Below the pieces are notes generated by a model that was not told where the DNA came from, made no database searches, and worked only from the letters and a program-made list of their open reading frames with translations. This document shows positions 20,204 to 28,181 of a stretch of DNA of 43,317 nt, piece by piece (the first letter of the stretch is position 1; the number at the start of each line of letters is the position of its first letter). A program made the translations under genes and the position numbers. The stretch spans positions 1-43,317 of the forward strand of contig JAWXCF010000020.1 of the NCBI GenBank assembly GCA_034440515.1, written 5' to 3'. The stretch is from JAWXCF01 sp034440515 (GTDB lineage Bacteria > Bacteroidota > Bacteroidia > CAILMK01).

Positions 20204-21457
20204 TTAGTACTTTAAGAATCTGTTAATTAGTTGTTGCCCCTTACTATTAGTTACTGTAAAGGTGTACGTACCAACTGGTAGTGCAGACATATCGTAGTTA
20301 CCATTACTGTTTACGATTGCTCGTAATACTTGTACGCCCATCGTATTATAGATTATTAGGCTAAGTGGCTCAACGTTCACACTGGTGATATTTATTTGAG
20401 ATTTACCTACTCCATACCAAGCTTTCACATTTTGCAAGGAATAACTACTATATATTGAAGTCCTATTTTTATTTATCTCTAGCGACATTAATACTGGTAA
20501 ATGGTCGCTCATATTATATTCTGCCTGTAATACGTTGTTAGGAACACCGCTAGTATTGTTAGCTAATAAATCACCATTAAATCTGTTTCCATCTTGACCC
20601 ATATACTTAAAACTAGAAGGTATAATGTGTATATTATTGGTCTGTGAAAGTAAAGGGGTGCTAATTAATATGTGGTCAAATCTGTCATTCATACCTCCAC
20701 CACTAGCACAACCAGTTACATCGCTCACCCTTGTTGATTGAGAGTGATAGTATTTGTAAGTACTGTTTCCAGCCCAGTCACCCATTTTGTCTGCAGGGTC
20801 ATTAAACTTATATTTTAAATCTGCTGGTGCAACAAAATTTTGAAAGCAGTCTTCAGAAGCAGTGTACGTGTTGAAGTCGCCCATTACCAAAACATTACCT
20901 ATAATATTGTTAGCTACTACATATTTCATCATATTCTCTGCCATTACTTTACGTTGATTAGCATCTGATGCAGTGTTACCGGCCTTAAGGTGAGCTATAA
21001 ATATGTGTATGAAAACGGTATCGCCGCCTTTAGCTAAATCGTCACTTTTGTAGTATAATTTTACATAAGGAATGTCTCTCAATAAGTTTTGAGCTACTGC
21101 TTGTTTCTTCAATTCCAGTTTTTTGCTGTCGTAGAATAATGTGCTTACTATATCAGAATTAGCAGAAGTATTTACAAACGCAATTCTCTTCATAGTAGGT
21201 CTTTTTTGATTGACAGTAAAGAGATTCAGTACCCTCCTAGCATAGGCGTCCTCATTTATAATCTCATTTACACCTAATATATCTGGCTGAGCGTGACCAA
21301 TTATAGTATTTAACCAGTTGTCTTTATTAGCTAGAGGACTACAAGTCGCATCGCCGTACCGCAATAGATTATAGTGAACTATTTTAAGAGTATCTACCCC
21401 AAATCCCTTAACGGAAAGAAGTAAAAATAGTAAGCAGAAGAGGAATTTGCCGTGCAT
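20204..21457 (-). CDS. Secreted endonuclease/exonuclease/phosphatase (EEP) family enzyme with T9SS tail
   Basis: About 417 residues from ATG 21457. A TTG at 21475 is in frame but lies inside the probable -7 promoter box, so the ATG is preferred. A signal peptide (MHGKFLFCLLFLLLSVKGFG) is followed by the EEP catalytic fold: KIVHYNLLRYG, DILGVNEI (metal-binding Glu), HIFIAHLKAG, VMGDFNTY, NDRFDHILIS and MSDHLPVLM. These match the metal and His/Asp catalytic motifs of DNase I-like phosphodiesterases. Residues after about 345 form a beta-rich sorting-type tail (LSLIIYNTMGVQVLRA, LPVGTYTFTV), so T9SS export is expected. Substrate could be nucleic acid or another phosphodiester. It is the first gene of a three-gene operon and divergent from a PhoD-like phosphatase. 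Confidence 0.85.
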   Translation of the reverse strand: MHGKFLFCLLFLLLSVKGFGVDTLKIVHYNLLRYGDATCSPLANKDNWLNTIIGHAQPDILGVNEIINEDAYARRVLNLFTVNQKRPTMKRIAFVNTSANSDIVSTLFYDSKKLELKKQAVAQNLLRDIPYVKLYYKSDDLAKGGDTVFIHIFIAHLKAGNTASDANQRKVMAENMMKYVVANNIIGNVLVMGDFNTYTASEDCFQNFVAPADLKYKFNDPADKMGDWAGNSTYKYYHSQSTRVSDVTGCASGGGMNDRFDHILISTPLLSQTNNIHIIPSSFKYMGQDGNRFNGDLLANNTSGVPNNVLQAEYNMSDHLPVLMSLEINKNRTSIYSSYSLQNVKAWYGVGKSQINITSVNVEPLSLIIYNTMGVQVLRAIVNSNGNYDMSALPVGTYTFTVTNSKGQQLINRFLKY

Positions 21458-21472
21458 AGTATTGTGCGTGTG

Positions 21473-21480
21473 CAAAGATA
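21473..21480 (-). promoter_or_regulatory. -7 promoter element TATCTTTG for the EEP operon
   Basis: The minus strand reads TATCTTTG, an exact TAnnTTTG match and the same octamer as at 3331-3338. It ends about 15 bases before the ATG at 21457, leaving a short leader. No clear -33 TTTG was found. Confidence 0.5.
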
Positions 21481-21598
21481 CCTAGCCTTACTTATTATTT
21501 TTTTAAATAATTAAGTGTTAACATTTTGTTTACATTAAGGTTTAGTTATTAATTTACATATATGTGGTAGTGTTAATTATTCTTTTCAATTTTGAAGA

Positions 21599-22969
21599 AT
21601 GAAATTATATAGGCATTTACTACTTTTTAGCATTTTACTTCTTATTCATCAAACTATTAACGCACAAATTGGCAAAAATACGGGGCTAGTTTCTGGTCCT
21701 ATGTTGGGTTTTAAAGAGCATAGATCTGTTGGAATATGGCTAGAAGTAGATGGCAACGCAAAGAAAGTGTCTATAAAATATCATAAAAAAGGAGAGGCGA
21801 AAAACACTGTAACTAAAGTAGTTTCTACTGTAGCCACAAAAGATTATCACCCCATTAAAATTATTCTTGAAAACTTAGAAATGGGTTCAAGTTATCAATA
21901 CAACTTTGAAATAGATGGTAAAGCAGTGTCAAGTACAGAATTTAGTTTCGAGACAAAAAATCTATGGGAGTGGAGAATGCCGGCACCAGATTTCACATTT
22001 ATGGTAGGCAGTTGCATATATATAAATGATAGTATATATGACAGACCTGTAGCAAATGGTAAGAAACCTTACGGAATGAGTGCCTCTATTATGGAAACGA
22101 TGGGCAATACCAAAGCTGACTTTATGATATGGCTTGGAGATAATCACTATTACAGGGAGGCAGACTTTAGTTCGGTAGCTGGAATGAAGTACAGATTTAG
22201 TCACGATAGGAAAATTCCAGAAACGCAAAAACTATTAAGGGCTATGCCAAATTATGCCATTTGGGATGATCACGACTTTGGATCAAATGACAGCCATAGA
22301 GGTTACGAATACAGAGATAGCAGCTTAAGTTTATTTTCAAGATATTGGGCTAATAATTTTGCAGGTTCAAAAGATTGCCCTGGTGTTCAATCTAAATTTT
22401 CATACAGTGATGCAGAATTTTACCTGATGGATGACAGATACTATAGAAGTAGTGAAAAATTAATTGGTGATGACCAAGCCTATTGGGGTACCTGTCAAAT
22501 GAATTGGCTTAAGGATAATTTAATTAGTAGCAGAGCTACTTTTAAAATAATATGTAATGGAAATCAAGTACTAAACCCAAACATTCAAGTGGGTGAGTGT
22601 ATGCACGAGTATCAAAAGGAATACACTGAATTGATGAATTTCATTACTCAAAATAAAATTGAAGGCGTCATCTTCATAACTGGAGACCGACACTTTAGCG
22701 AACTAGTTAAAGTTACTCCTCGTGGGGGCTATTCAATAATAGACTACACATCTTCGCCATTAACCAGTAGTCCTTATATTCCAAATGGCAATGAGGCTAA
22801 AAATAATGATAGAGTAGAGGGTTCATTACAAACTGTCCAAAACTTTGGCTTAATATCTATTTATGGTAAACGAAACGAACGTATTTTGAAAATAAGTACA
22901 AGAGATGCGCAGGGTAAGGAACTGTTTACCTACGAAGTGAATGAAAAAGAATTGAAAATGGGGAAATAG
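21599..22969 (+). CDS. PhoD-like alkaline phosphatase D family protein
   Basis: A 456-residue secreted metallophosphoesterase with a signal peptide (about 1-22, ending INAQ). An N-terminal FN3-like domain (about 30-120) is followed by the metallophosphatase domain: VGSCIY, MIWLGDNHYYRE, IWDDHDFGSNDSH, NGNQVLNP and FITGDRHFSEL carry the Asp/Asn/His metal ligands. PhoD enzymes hydrolyse phosphodiesters such as teichoic acid or nucleotides and monoesters; which applies here is unknown. There is no T9SS tail, so it may be periplasmic. The gene is divergent from the EEP operon (about 140 bases between ATGs) and its stop abuts that of the convergent TPR gene with no terminator between them. Confidence 0.85.
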   Translation: MKLYRHLLLFSILLLIHQTINAQIGKNTGLVSGPMLGFKEHRSVGIWLEVDGNAKKVSIKYHKKGEAKNTVTKVVSTVATKDYHPIKIILENLEMGSSYQYNFEIDGKAVSSTEFSFETKNLWEWRMPAPDFTFMVGSCIYINDSIYDRPVANGKKPYGMSASIMETMGNTKADFMIWLGDNHYYREADFSSVAGMKYRFSHDRKIPETQKLLRAMPNYAIWDDHDFGSNDSHRGYEYRDSSLSLFSRYWANNFAGSKDCPGVQSKFSYSDAEFYLMDDRYYRSSEKLIGDDQAYWGTCQMNWLKDNLISSRATFKIICNGNQVLNPNIQVGECMHEYQKEYTELMNFITQNKIEGVIFITGDRHFSELVKVTPRGGYSIIDYTSSPLTSSPYIPNGNEAKNNDRVEGSLQTVQNFGLISIYGKRNERILKISTRDAQGKELFTYEVNEKELKMGK

Positions 22970-23893
22970 TTATTGGCAAATTCTAGCTAATACTGTAGCA
23001 GCAGCGGCGAATCCTAATGAATAAGCTTTCTTAATTTCATCGCAAGCTTCTTTTTCTTTATGGTCGTCTATTAAAGTAAGTCCGTACATATAATGTGCCT
23101 CAGCAAAATCGGGTAAGTACCTTACTGCATCCTGAAAATAAGATAATGCCTTAATATGATCTCTGTTAATGTAGCTGATGTATCCTAAGTTATAATTTGC
23201 AATACCCTCACCGCCAGGCACTGTTTTAAGTATTGTAGCTGTTTCATTTACTTCTTGGTATTTTTTCAGCGCCATTTGTGCCTGAATTTTAACTTCAAGT
23301 GCTGGAAGGCTATATTTATTAGTGTCTAGTATTCTTTGCGCATCACTTATAGCCATATCATATAGTTGCAATCCCATATATGCCTTAGCTCTACTTAAAT
23401 GAGTTTTTATCCTAGCAGGATCTAAAAAAAGTGCTTGGTTGAAATCATTAACAGAATTTTGAAATTGTCCCAACTGTAAATATACTATTCCACGTAAATC
23501 ATAAAGGTCGTGACTTCTTACCAAAAGGGTAAATGCCTTGTTTAAATCATCTAGCGCAGGCTGTGTTCTTCCTAAAGAATTGTATATAGCAGCTCGCCAA
23601 TAATAGCCTTCAGCTAGCCCCGGATTTAGAGATATGGCATAGTTCAAGTCGCTAAATGCGCCTTCAAAATCATTCATATAATACTTAGATATCCCTCTAT
23701 TGTAATAAATAGCTGGAAATTGCGGCAAAATAGCAAGGGAGGTGTCAAAATATTTTATGGCTTTTTCCCAATTATATACCTTAGTTTGTTCATTTCCTAG
23801 GCTAAAATATTTCATCCCGTCTTGGGCAAATATTGAAGATGTGCCAATTGTAAGAAATACACAAACTAAAATAAAAAATATACGATTTATCAT
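22970..23893 (-). CDS. Secreted TPR-repeat protein
   Basis: About 307 residues from ATG 23893; a TTG two codons earlier is less likely. A signal peptide (core FFILVCVFLTIG, then SIFAQ) precedes about seven TPR motifs of 34 residues over the whole mature chain (YFSLGNEQTKVYNWEKAIKY, YYNRGISKYYMNDFEGAF, YYWRAAIYNSLGRTQPALDD and later copies near LRGIVYLQLGQ, HYMYGLTLIDDHKEKEAC). The repeats suggest a protein-binding scaffold in the periplasm or outer membrane. No enzyme motif is seen. It is divergent from the nucleotide-sugar dehydratase gene. Confidence 0.8.
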   Translation of the reverse strand: MINRIFFILVCVFLTIGTSSIFAQDGMKYFSLGNEQTKVYNWEKAIKYFDTSLAILPQFPAIYYNRGISKYYMNDFEGAFSDLNYAISLNPGLAEGYYWRAAIYNSLGRTQPALDDLNKAFTLLVRSHDLYDLRGIVYLQLGQFQNSVNDFNQALFLDPARIKTHLSRAKAYMGLQLYDMAISDAQRILDTNKYSLPALEVKIQAQMALKKYQEVNETATILKTVPGGEGIANYNLGYISYINRDHIKALSYFQDAVRYLPDFAEAHYMYGLTLIDDHKEKEACDEIKKAYSLGFAAAATVLARICQ

Positions 23894-23938
23894 AATCAAT
23901 TATTACTCTTATACGTATATCACATACAATTTGATGCC

Positions 23939-23946
23939 CAAACTTA
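23939..23946 (-). promoter_or_regulatory. -7 promoter element TAAGTTTG for the TPR gene
   Basis: Minus-strand TAAGTTTG matches TAnnTTTG exactly and lies about 45 bases before the preferred ATG at 23893. No -33 match is seen at the usual spacing. Confidence 0.4.
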
Positions 23947-23982
23947 GACTTGAACTACAGTTTATAAAATTAATTTGTAGTT

Positions 23983-23999
23983 TTATCAATTATTGATAA
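23983..23999. promoter_or_regulatory. Inverted repeat TTATCAA-tta-TTGATAA
   Basis: Perfect 7-base arms with a 3-base spacer lie in the divergent region between the TPR gene and the nucleotide-sugar dehydratase gene. It has no T tract, so it is not a terminator. It could be a regulator binding site; the regulator is unknown. Confidence 0.3.
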
Positions 24000-24180
24000 G
24001 TAACAAATTATATTAGAGTACATTAGCAGAATTAAATTATTGGTACTATTATTTAAAGATTAAATAACTCTTTGGAAACAGTAATTGATAGATTTTCTCG
24101 AAATTTGTAATCGTAACACGATGAATGACGAATTTCGCATTACCAAAACAAGAAATTAAAACGAAGTAACGCCCGAATAT

Positions 24181-26121
24181 ATGAAATATATAAAGAAGAT
24201 ACTAGGTAAACGCTACGCCCCCAAATGGTTGATATTATATATTGATATGATGGCAACTATTTTCTCGGTTATAGTAGCCTATGGTTTAGTTGAAAATTTC
24301 AGACCATTTGTAGATGTTAATCTACCGAATCTATTATTTACTTTAACCATATTTTTAGTAATAAGATTCACATTATTTATGGTATTTAAAACTTACAGTA
24401 GCGTAGTAAGATATACTTCTACCCAAGATGCTAAAAATATTCTGTTTTCTATATCATCTGGTACTGTCATTTTACTGGCTTATTCCATTATTAGTTTTAA
24501 TTCCACTAGTGCTTATATAGATAGGTTGCCTATCAGTATGATTATAATTGAGTATTTCATTTCTACATTTTTGATAGCAGGCTACAGAGTAGGAATTAAA
24601 ATGTTATACTCAGAGCTCAAAAATAATAGTAACGAAAAGGAAACAATGTTAATCTTTGGTGCCGGTGAATTGGGTTTAATAACAAAAAGAACCATAGACC
24701 ACGATAAAGATAACAATAAGAAGGTAATAGGATTTATGGATGATAATCCTGCTAAGTATGGCAAACTAATAGAGGGTGTTAAAATATATAATCTAGAGAA
24801 AGACTTAAGGGAACTAATAAATAAGGTACGTATAGACGAATTAATTATCTCTGTACAAGACATATCAAGAAAACGTAAGGAGGAAGTAGTTGATATGTGT
24901 CTCCGTTATAAAATCAAAGTAAAGCTAATACCGTCAGCTATAGACTGGATGAATGGTGAGTTAAGTGCTAAGCAAATAGCTGATGTGAGAATTGAAGATT
25001 TACTTGAGCGTATGCCGATTAGGTTAGATCAGGAAAAGATTAGCTCACAAATAAATAACAAGACCATATTGGTTACTGGCGCCAGTGGTTCAATTGGGAG
25101 TGAACTAGTTAGACAGATAGTTCAATTTTATCCCAAAGAAATCATATTAATAGATCAAGCTGAAACACCACTTTATGAATTAGAACTCGAATTGAAGGAG
25201 AAATCTAACTATATTGAGTTTAAGTTTCTAGTTGCTGATGTAAGAAATAGAGGTAAAATGGAAACCATTTTAAACCAGTATAGACCTCAAATTATATATC
25301 ACGCTGCAGCCTATAAGCACGTGCCACTAATGGAGGATAATCCTAGTGAGGCCATTAATACCAATGTGATGGGTACTAAAAATATGGCTGATTTGGCTGT
25401 AAGATTCCACGTAGAGAAATTCATATTTGTGAGTACAGATAAAGCTGTAAACCCAACTAATGTGATGGGTGCAAGTAAACGTGCTGCTGAAATATATGTA
25501 CAGTCTTTCAATCAAGACTTGCAAAAAAATGGGCACAATCACACCAAATTCATTACAACTAGATTTGGAAATGTATTGGGAAGCAATGGCTCTGTAATAC
25601 CAAGATTTAGAAAGCAAATAGAAAATGGGGGACCAGTTACCGTAACTCACCCTGAAATATGTAGATATTTTATGACCATACCAGAGGCTTGCCAATTAAT
25701 ACTTGAGGCTGGAATGATAGGTAATGGGGGTGAGATATTTGTATTTGATATGGGTGAGCCTGTCAAAATTGTTGATTTAGCTAAGAAAATGATCATATTG
25801 TCTGGTATGAAACCAGGCAAGGATATAAACATTGTATTCACAGGTCTAAGACCTGGTGAAAAAATAATGGAAGAGCTTCTTAACAATAAGGAGAAAACAC
25901 TGCCTACGCACCACTCTAAAATAATGATAGGTAAAGTTAGAGAGTATCCATTTGAAATGATAAGTAGAGAAATAGATGATCTAATCTCAACATTGTCATT
26001 AAATAATGATAAAATACTAGTGGGTAAAATCAAAGATCTAATTCCAGAATACATCAGCAATAATAGCCGATTTGAGGAATTAGACAAACTAACTATCCAC
26101 CCCGAGATAGAAATTAACTAG
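24181..26121 (+). CDS. Membrane-anchored NDP-sugar 4,6-dehydratase/epimerase (CapD/PglF/FlaA1 type)
   Basis: A 646-residue inner-membrane protein. Four hydrophobic segments lie within about residues 15-130. A first Rossmann-like domain follows (about 155-280, with LIFGAGELG), then the catalytic SDR domain from about 295 with the NAD motif VTGASGSIGSELVRQ. Further motifs are YHAAAYKHVPLMEDNP, FVSTDKAVNPTNVMGASKR (this family has Met in place of the usual catalytic Tyr), TTRFGNVLGSNGSV and FTGLRPGEKIMEELL. Members make UDP-4-keto-6-deoxy sugars at the start of capsule, O-antigen or glycoprotein glycan synthesis. The gene precedes the tetR-paa unit, with flippase and transferases further on. A possible 12-codon open frame lies just upstream at 24121-24159. 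Confidence 0.9.
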   Translation: MKYIKKILGKRYAPKWLILYIDMMATIFSVIVAYGLVENFRPFVDVNLPNLLFTLTIFLVIRFTLFMVFKTYSSVVRYTSTQDAKNILFSISSGTVILLAYSIISFNSTSAYIDRLPISMIIIEYFISTFLIAGYRVGIKMLYSELKNNSNEKETMLIFGAGELGLITKRTIDHDKDNNKKVIGFMDDNPAKYGKLIEGVKIYNLEKDLRELINKVRIDELIISVQDISRKRKEEVVDMCLRYKIKVKLIPSAIDWMNGELSAKQIADVRIEDLLERMPIRLDQEKISSQINNKTILVTGASGSIGSELVRQIVQFYPKEIILIDQAETPLYELELELKEKSNYIEFKFLVADVRNRGKMETILNQYRPQIIYHAAAYKHVPLMEDNPSEAINTNVMGTKNMADLAVRFHVEKFIFVSTDKAVNPTNVMGASKRAAEIYVQSFNQDLQKNGHNHTKFITTRFGNVLGSNGSVIPRFRKQIENGGPVTVTHPEICRYFMTIPEACQLILEAGMIGNGGEIFVFDMGEPVKIVDLAKKMIILSGMKPGKDINIVFTGLRPGEKIMEELLNNKEKTLPTHHSKIMIGKVREYPFEMISREIDDLISTLSLNNDKILVGKIKDLIPEYISNNSRFEELDKLTIHPEIEIN

Positions 26122-26168
26122 GTTACTTTTATTTTTATAGTTAGAGAACTTGAATCTATAAATATTTG

Positions 26169-26176
26169 TATATTTG
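26169..26176 (+). promoter_or_regulatory. -7 promoter element TATATTTG of the tetR-paaABC unit
   Basis: An exact TAnnTTTG match directly followed by the TetR-type operator. A TTG at 26150-26152, 16 bases upstream, could serve as the -33 element. Transcription would begin inside the operator, leaving a very short leader before the GTG at 26197. Confidence 0.6.
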
Positions 26177-26194
26177 CTAACTAACGTTAGGTAG
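26177..26194. promoter_or_regulatory. TetR-type operator CTAACTAACGTTAGGTAG
   Basis: An 18-base palindrome with a single mismatch between its arms and a perfect 10-base core CTAACGTTAG (26181-26190). It abuts the -7 box and ends two bases before the tetR start codon, the expected place for autorepression of tetR and the paa genes behind it. The binding protein is inferred to be the adjacent TetR product. Confidence 0.7.
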
Positions 26195-26196
26195 GT

Positions 26197-26778
26197 GTGC
26201 AAGTAGCAGAAACAAGAAAAGAGCAGATATATTCAGTATCATCTAAATTATTTAGAGAGAAAGGATATTCTGCGACAAGTATGCGGTCTTTAGCTGAGCA
26301 AATTGGGATAGAAGCTGCTAGCATCTACAGTCACATTTCTAGTAAAGAGCAAATACTAAATGATATTTGCTTCAGTATGGCAGATGCTTTTTTTGCAGCA
26401 GTTAGGCAAGCCATTGTTGAAAATGAAAACGTTGCAGATAAATTACGAGCAATGATGACTGCACATATTTATGTCATCATTAACAATATAGACAAAGCAG
26501 CTGTTTTCTTCCACGATTGGCGTCACTTGAGTGAAGAGGCTAAATCGAAGTTTACAAGTTTGAGGGCTGAATATGAGTATATTTACAGAAAAGTGATAAG
26601 TGAAGGTAAAGAACAAGGAATTTTCAAACAATTAAATGAGAAGTTCGTTACTCTTACTTTGTTTTCAACCCTTAACTGGACATACGAATGGTACAAACCA
26701 GGAATTACACAGCTAAATGCTGAAGAAATGGTTTCAGAGTTGACAAATATCTTCTTTAACGGAATAGTAATTAATTAA
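26197..26778 (+). CDS. TetR-family transcriptional regulator, probable paa regulator
   Basis: A 193-residue repressor. The N-terminal TetR helix-turn-helix covers about residues 8-52 (KEQIYSVSSKLFREKGYSATSMR, then IGIEAASIYSHISSKEQIL). The helical C-terminal ligand domain fills the rest. The start is GTG: the first downstream ATG would remove half of the DNA-binding domain. paaA begins 11 bases after its stop, so they are probably one transcript controlled from the operator at 26177. Repressors in this position usually sense phenylacetyl-CoA or a related CoA ester; that ligand is inference. Confidence 0.85.
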   Translation: MQVAETRKEQIYSVSSKLFREKGYSATSMRSLAEQIGIEAASIYSHISSKEQILNDICFSMADAFFAAVRQAIVENENVADKLRAMMTAHIYVIINNIDKAAVFFHDWRHLSEEAKSKFTSLRAEYEYIYRKVISEGKEQGIFKQLNEKFVTLTLFSTLNWTYEWYKPGITQLNAEEMVSELTNIFFNGIVIN

Positions 26779-26789
26779 AATATAAATAT

Positions 26790-27770
26790 ATGTACGGTGG
26801 TGGATTCATCGGCGAAGCCGAAAAACAAACACAGCAGGACGATCCAAAATTGTTAGCTGAGTTTGAAGCTAAAATAGCCAAAGGAGAGAAAATCGAACCT
26901 AAAGATTGGATGCCATTTGACTATCGCAAACAGCTAATCAGAATGATAGAGCAACACGCGCATAGTGAAATAATCGGTGCATTACCAGAAGGTACTTGGG
27001 TAACACGTGCTCCTGGTTTTAAAAGAAAACTGGCTATTATGGCTAAAGTTCAAGATGAAATAGGCCACGCTCAATTGTTATACAGTGCAGCTGAAACACT
27101 TGGTAAGCCACGTGAGCAAATGCTAAACGATTTGATAAGTGGAAAATCTAAATACAGTAATGTATTTAATTATCCAGCTGATACTTGGGCAGACGTAACC
27201 GTAATCGGATTTTTAATTGATGCAGCTGCCATAGTAAATCAAGTAGCTAACAGTAAGGGTTCATATGGTCCATATTGCAGAGCATTAGAAAGAATATGTT
27301 ATGAAGAGGCATTTCACCTTAAGCAAGGCCACGACGCATTTGTAGCTTTAGCGACTGGTACACCTATACAAAGGGATATGGTGCAGCAAGCCCTAAATAG
27401 ATGGTGGGAACCAATTATGCACTTCTTTGGCCCGTCGGACAAAATGAGTGTACACTCTGAGAAATTAATGCGTTGGAAAGTGAAAATGGCTAGTAATGAC
27501 GATATGAGACAACAGTTTCTAAGTACTTACATACCTAAAATATGGGAGCTAGGACTTACGCTGCCAGATGCAGCATTAGTTAAAGACGAAACTTCTGGTA
27601 AATGGACATTTACAGAACCAGATTGGGATGAATTCTTTAAAGTAATAAATGGTGACGGTCCTTGCAATGCTGAAAGATTAGCCGTACGTAAATGGGCAGA
27701 GCAAACGGGTAGATGGGTAAGACAAGCGCTAACCCAGCCTGGTAAGCAATATGTCACTCCATTTGCATAA
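26790..27770 (+). CDS. paaA: 1,2-phenylacetyl-CoA epoxidase, catalytic subunit PaaA
   Basis: A 326-residue cytoplasmic diiron protein of usual family length. PaaA binds the diiron centre that epoxidises the ring of phenylacetyl-CoA, the first ring-attacking step of aerobic phenylacetate breakdown. Iron-ligand motifs are visible: EQHAHSE near residue 51, DEIGHAQ near 89 (E-x-x-H) and CYEEAFHLKQGHD near 170-185 (E-x-x-H). Further family signatures are LPEGTWVTRAPGFKRK and QRDMVQQALNRWWEP. paaB follows after 21 bases. All parts of a functional catalytic subunit are present. Confidence 0.95.
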   Translation: MYGGGFIGEAEKQTQQDDPKLLAEFEAKIAKGEKIEPKDWMPFDYRKQLIRMIEQHAHSEIIGALPEGTWVTRAPGFKRKLAIMAKVQDEIGHAQLLYSAAETLGKPREQMLNDLISGKSKYSNVFNYPADTWADVTVIGFLIDAAAIVNQVANSKGSYGPYCRALERICYEEAFHLKQGHDAFVALATGTPIQRDMVQQALNRWWEPIMHFFGPSDKMSVHSEKLMRWKVKMASNDDMRQQFLSTYIPKIWELGLTLPDAALVKDETSGKWTFTEPDWDEFFKVINGDGPCNAERLAVRKWAEQTGRWVRQALTQPGKQYVTPFA

Positions 27771-27791
27771 TACCCCTACATTTGAACCTGT

Positions 27792-28178
27792 ATGGAGAAT
27801 ATTAGTTTAGATCCAAGATTTCAAAGGGCGAAATTGCCTGAATTGGACGAGGAAGTTATCTTAAATGCGAGCGACAGTTTTGTAACGTTTGAGGTATTTC
27901 ATCAAAAGAAAAAAGGTACTCATCACAGTCACGTTGGTATAGTTCACGCACCAAATGCTGAAATGGCAATGGTATTTGCTAAAGAACAATTTGCACGCAG
28001 GGGGGCTACTTCAAATCTTTGGATTGTAGAGTCTTCAAACGTTTTAGCTATGGACTACACAGATTCAGACATATTTGATACAACACCAGATAAGCAACAT
28101 AGAGAAGCTGGAATATATAAAACCAGAGATAAAATTGAAAAGTACCAGGCCGAACTTCCAAACACTAAACAAGATTAA
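27792..28178 (+). CDS. paaB: 1,2-phenylacetyl-CoA epoxidase subunit PaaB
   Basis: A 128-residue small subunit that bridges PaaA-PaaC units in the epoxidase. The core runs from FVTFEVFHQKKKG (about 31) through HVGIVHAPNAEMAMVFAKE to LWIVESSNV, then the PDKQHREAGIYKTRDKIE tail. It is somewhat longer than the roughly 95-residue enterobacterial form, with extra residues at both ends. It is followed by paaC after only 3 bases. Confidence 0.93.
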   Translation: MENISLDPRFQRAKLPELDEEVILNASDSFVTFEVFHQKKKGTHHSHVGIVHAPNAEMAMVFAKEQFARRGATSNLWIVESSNVLAMDYTDSDIFDTTPDKQHREAGIYKTRDKIEKYQAELPNTKQD

Positions 28179-28181
28179 GTA

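Noticed and set aside
20180..20206. EEP gene and 705-residue gene as one gene split by a stop
   Set aside because: They share a frame, but the second has its own signal peptide and the first has a complete sorting tail, so they are separate genes.
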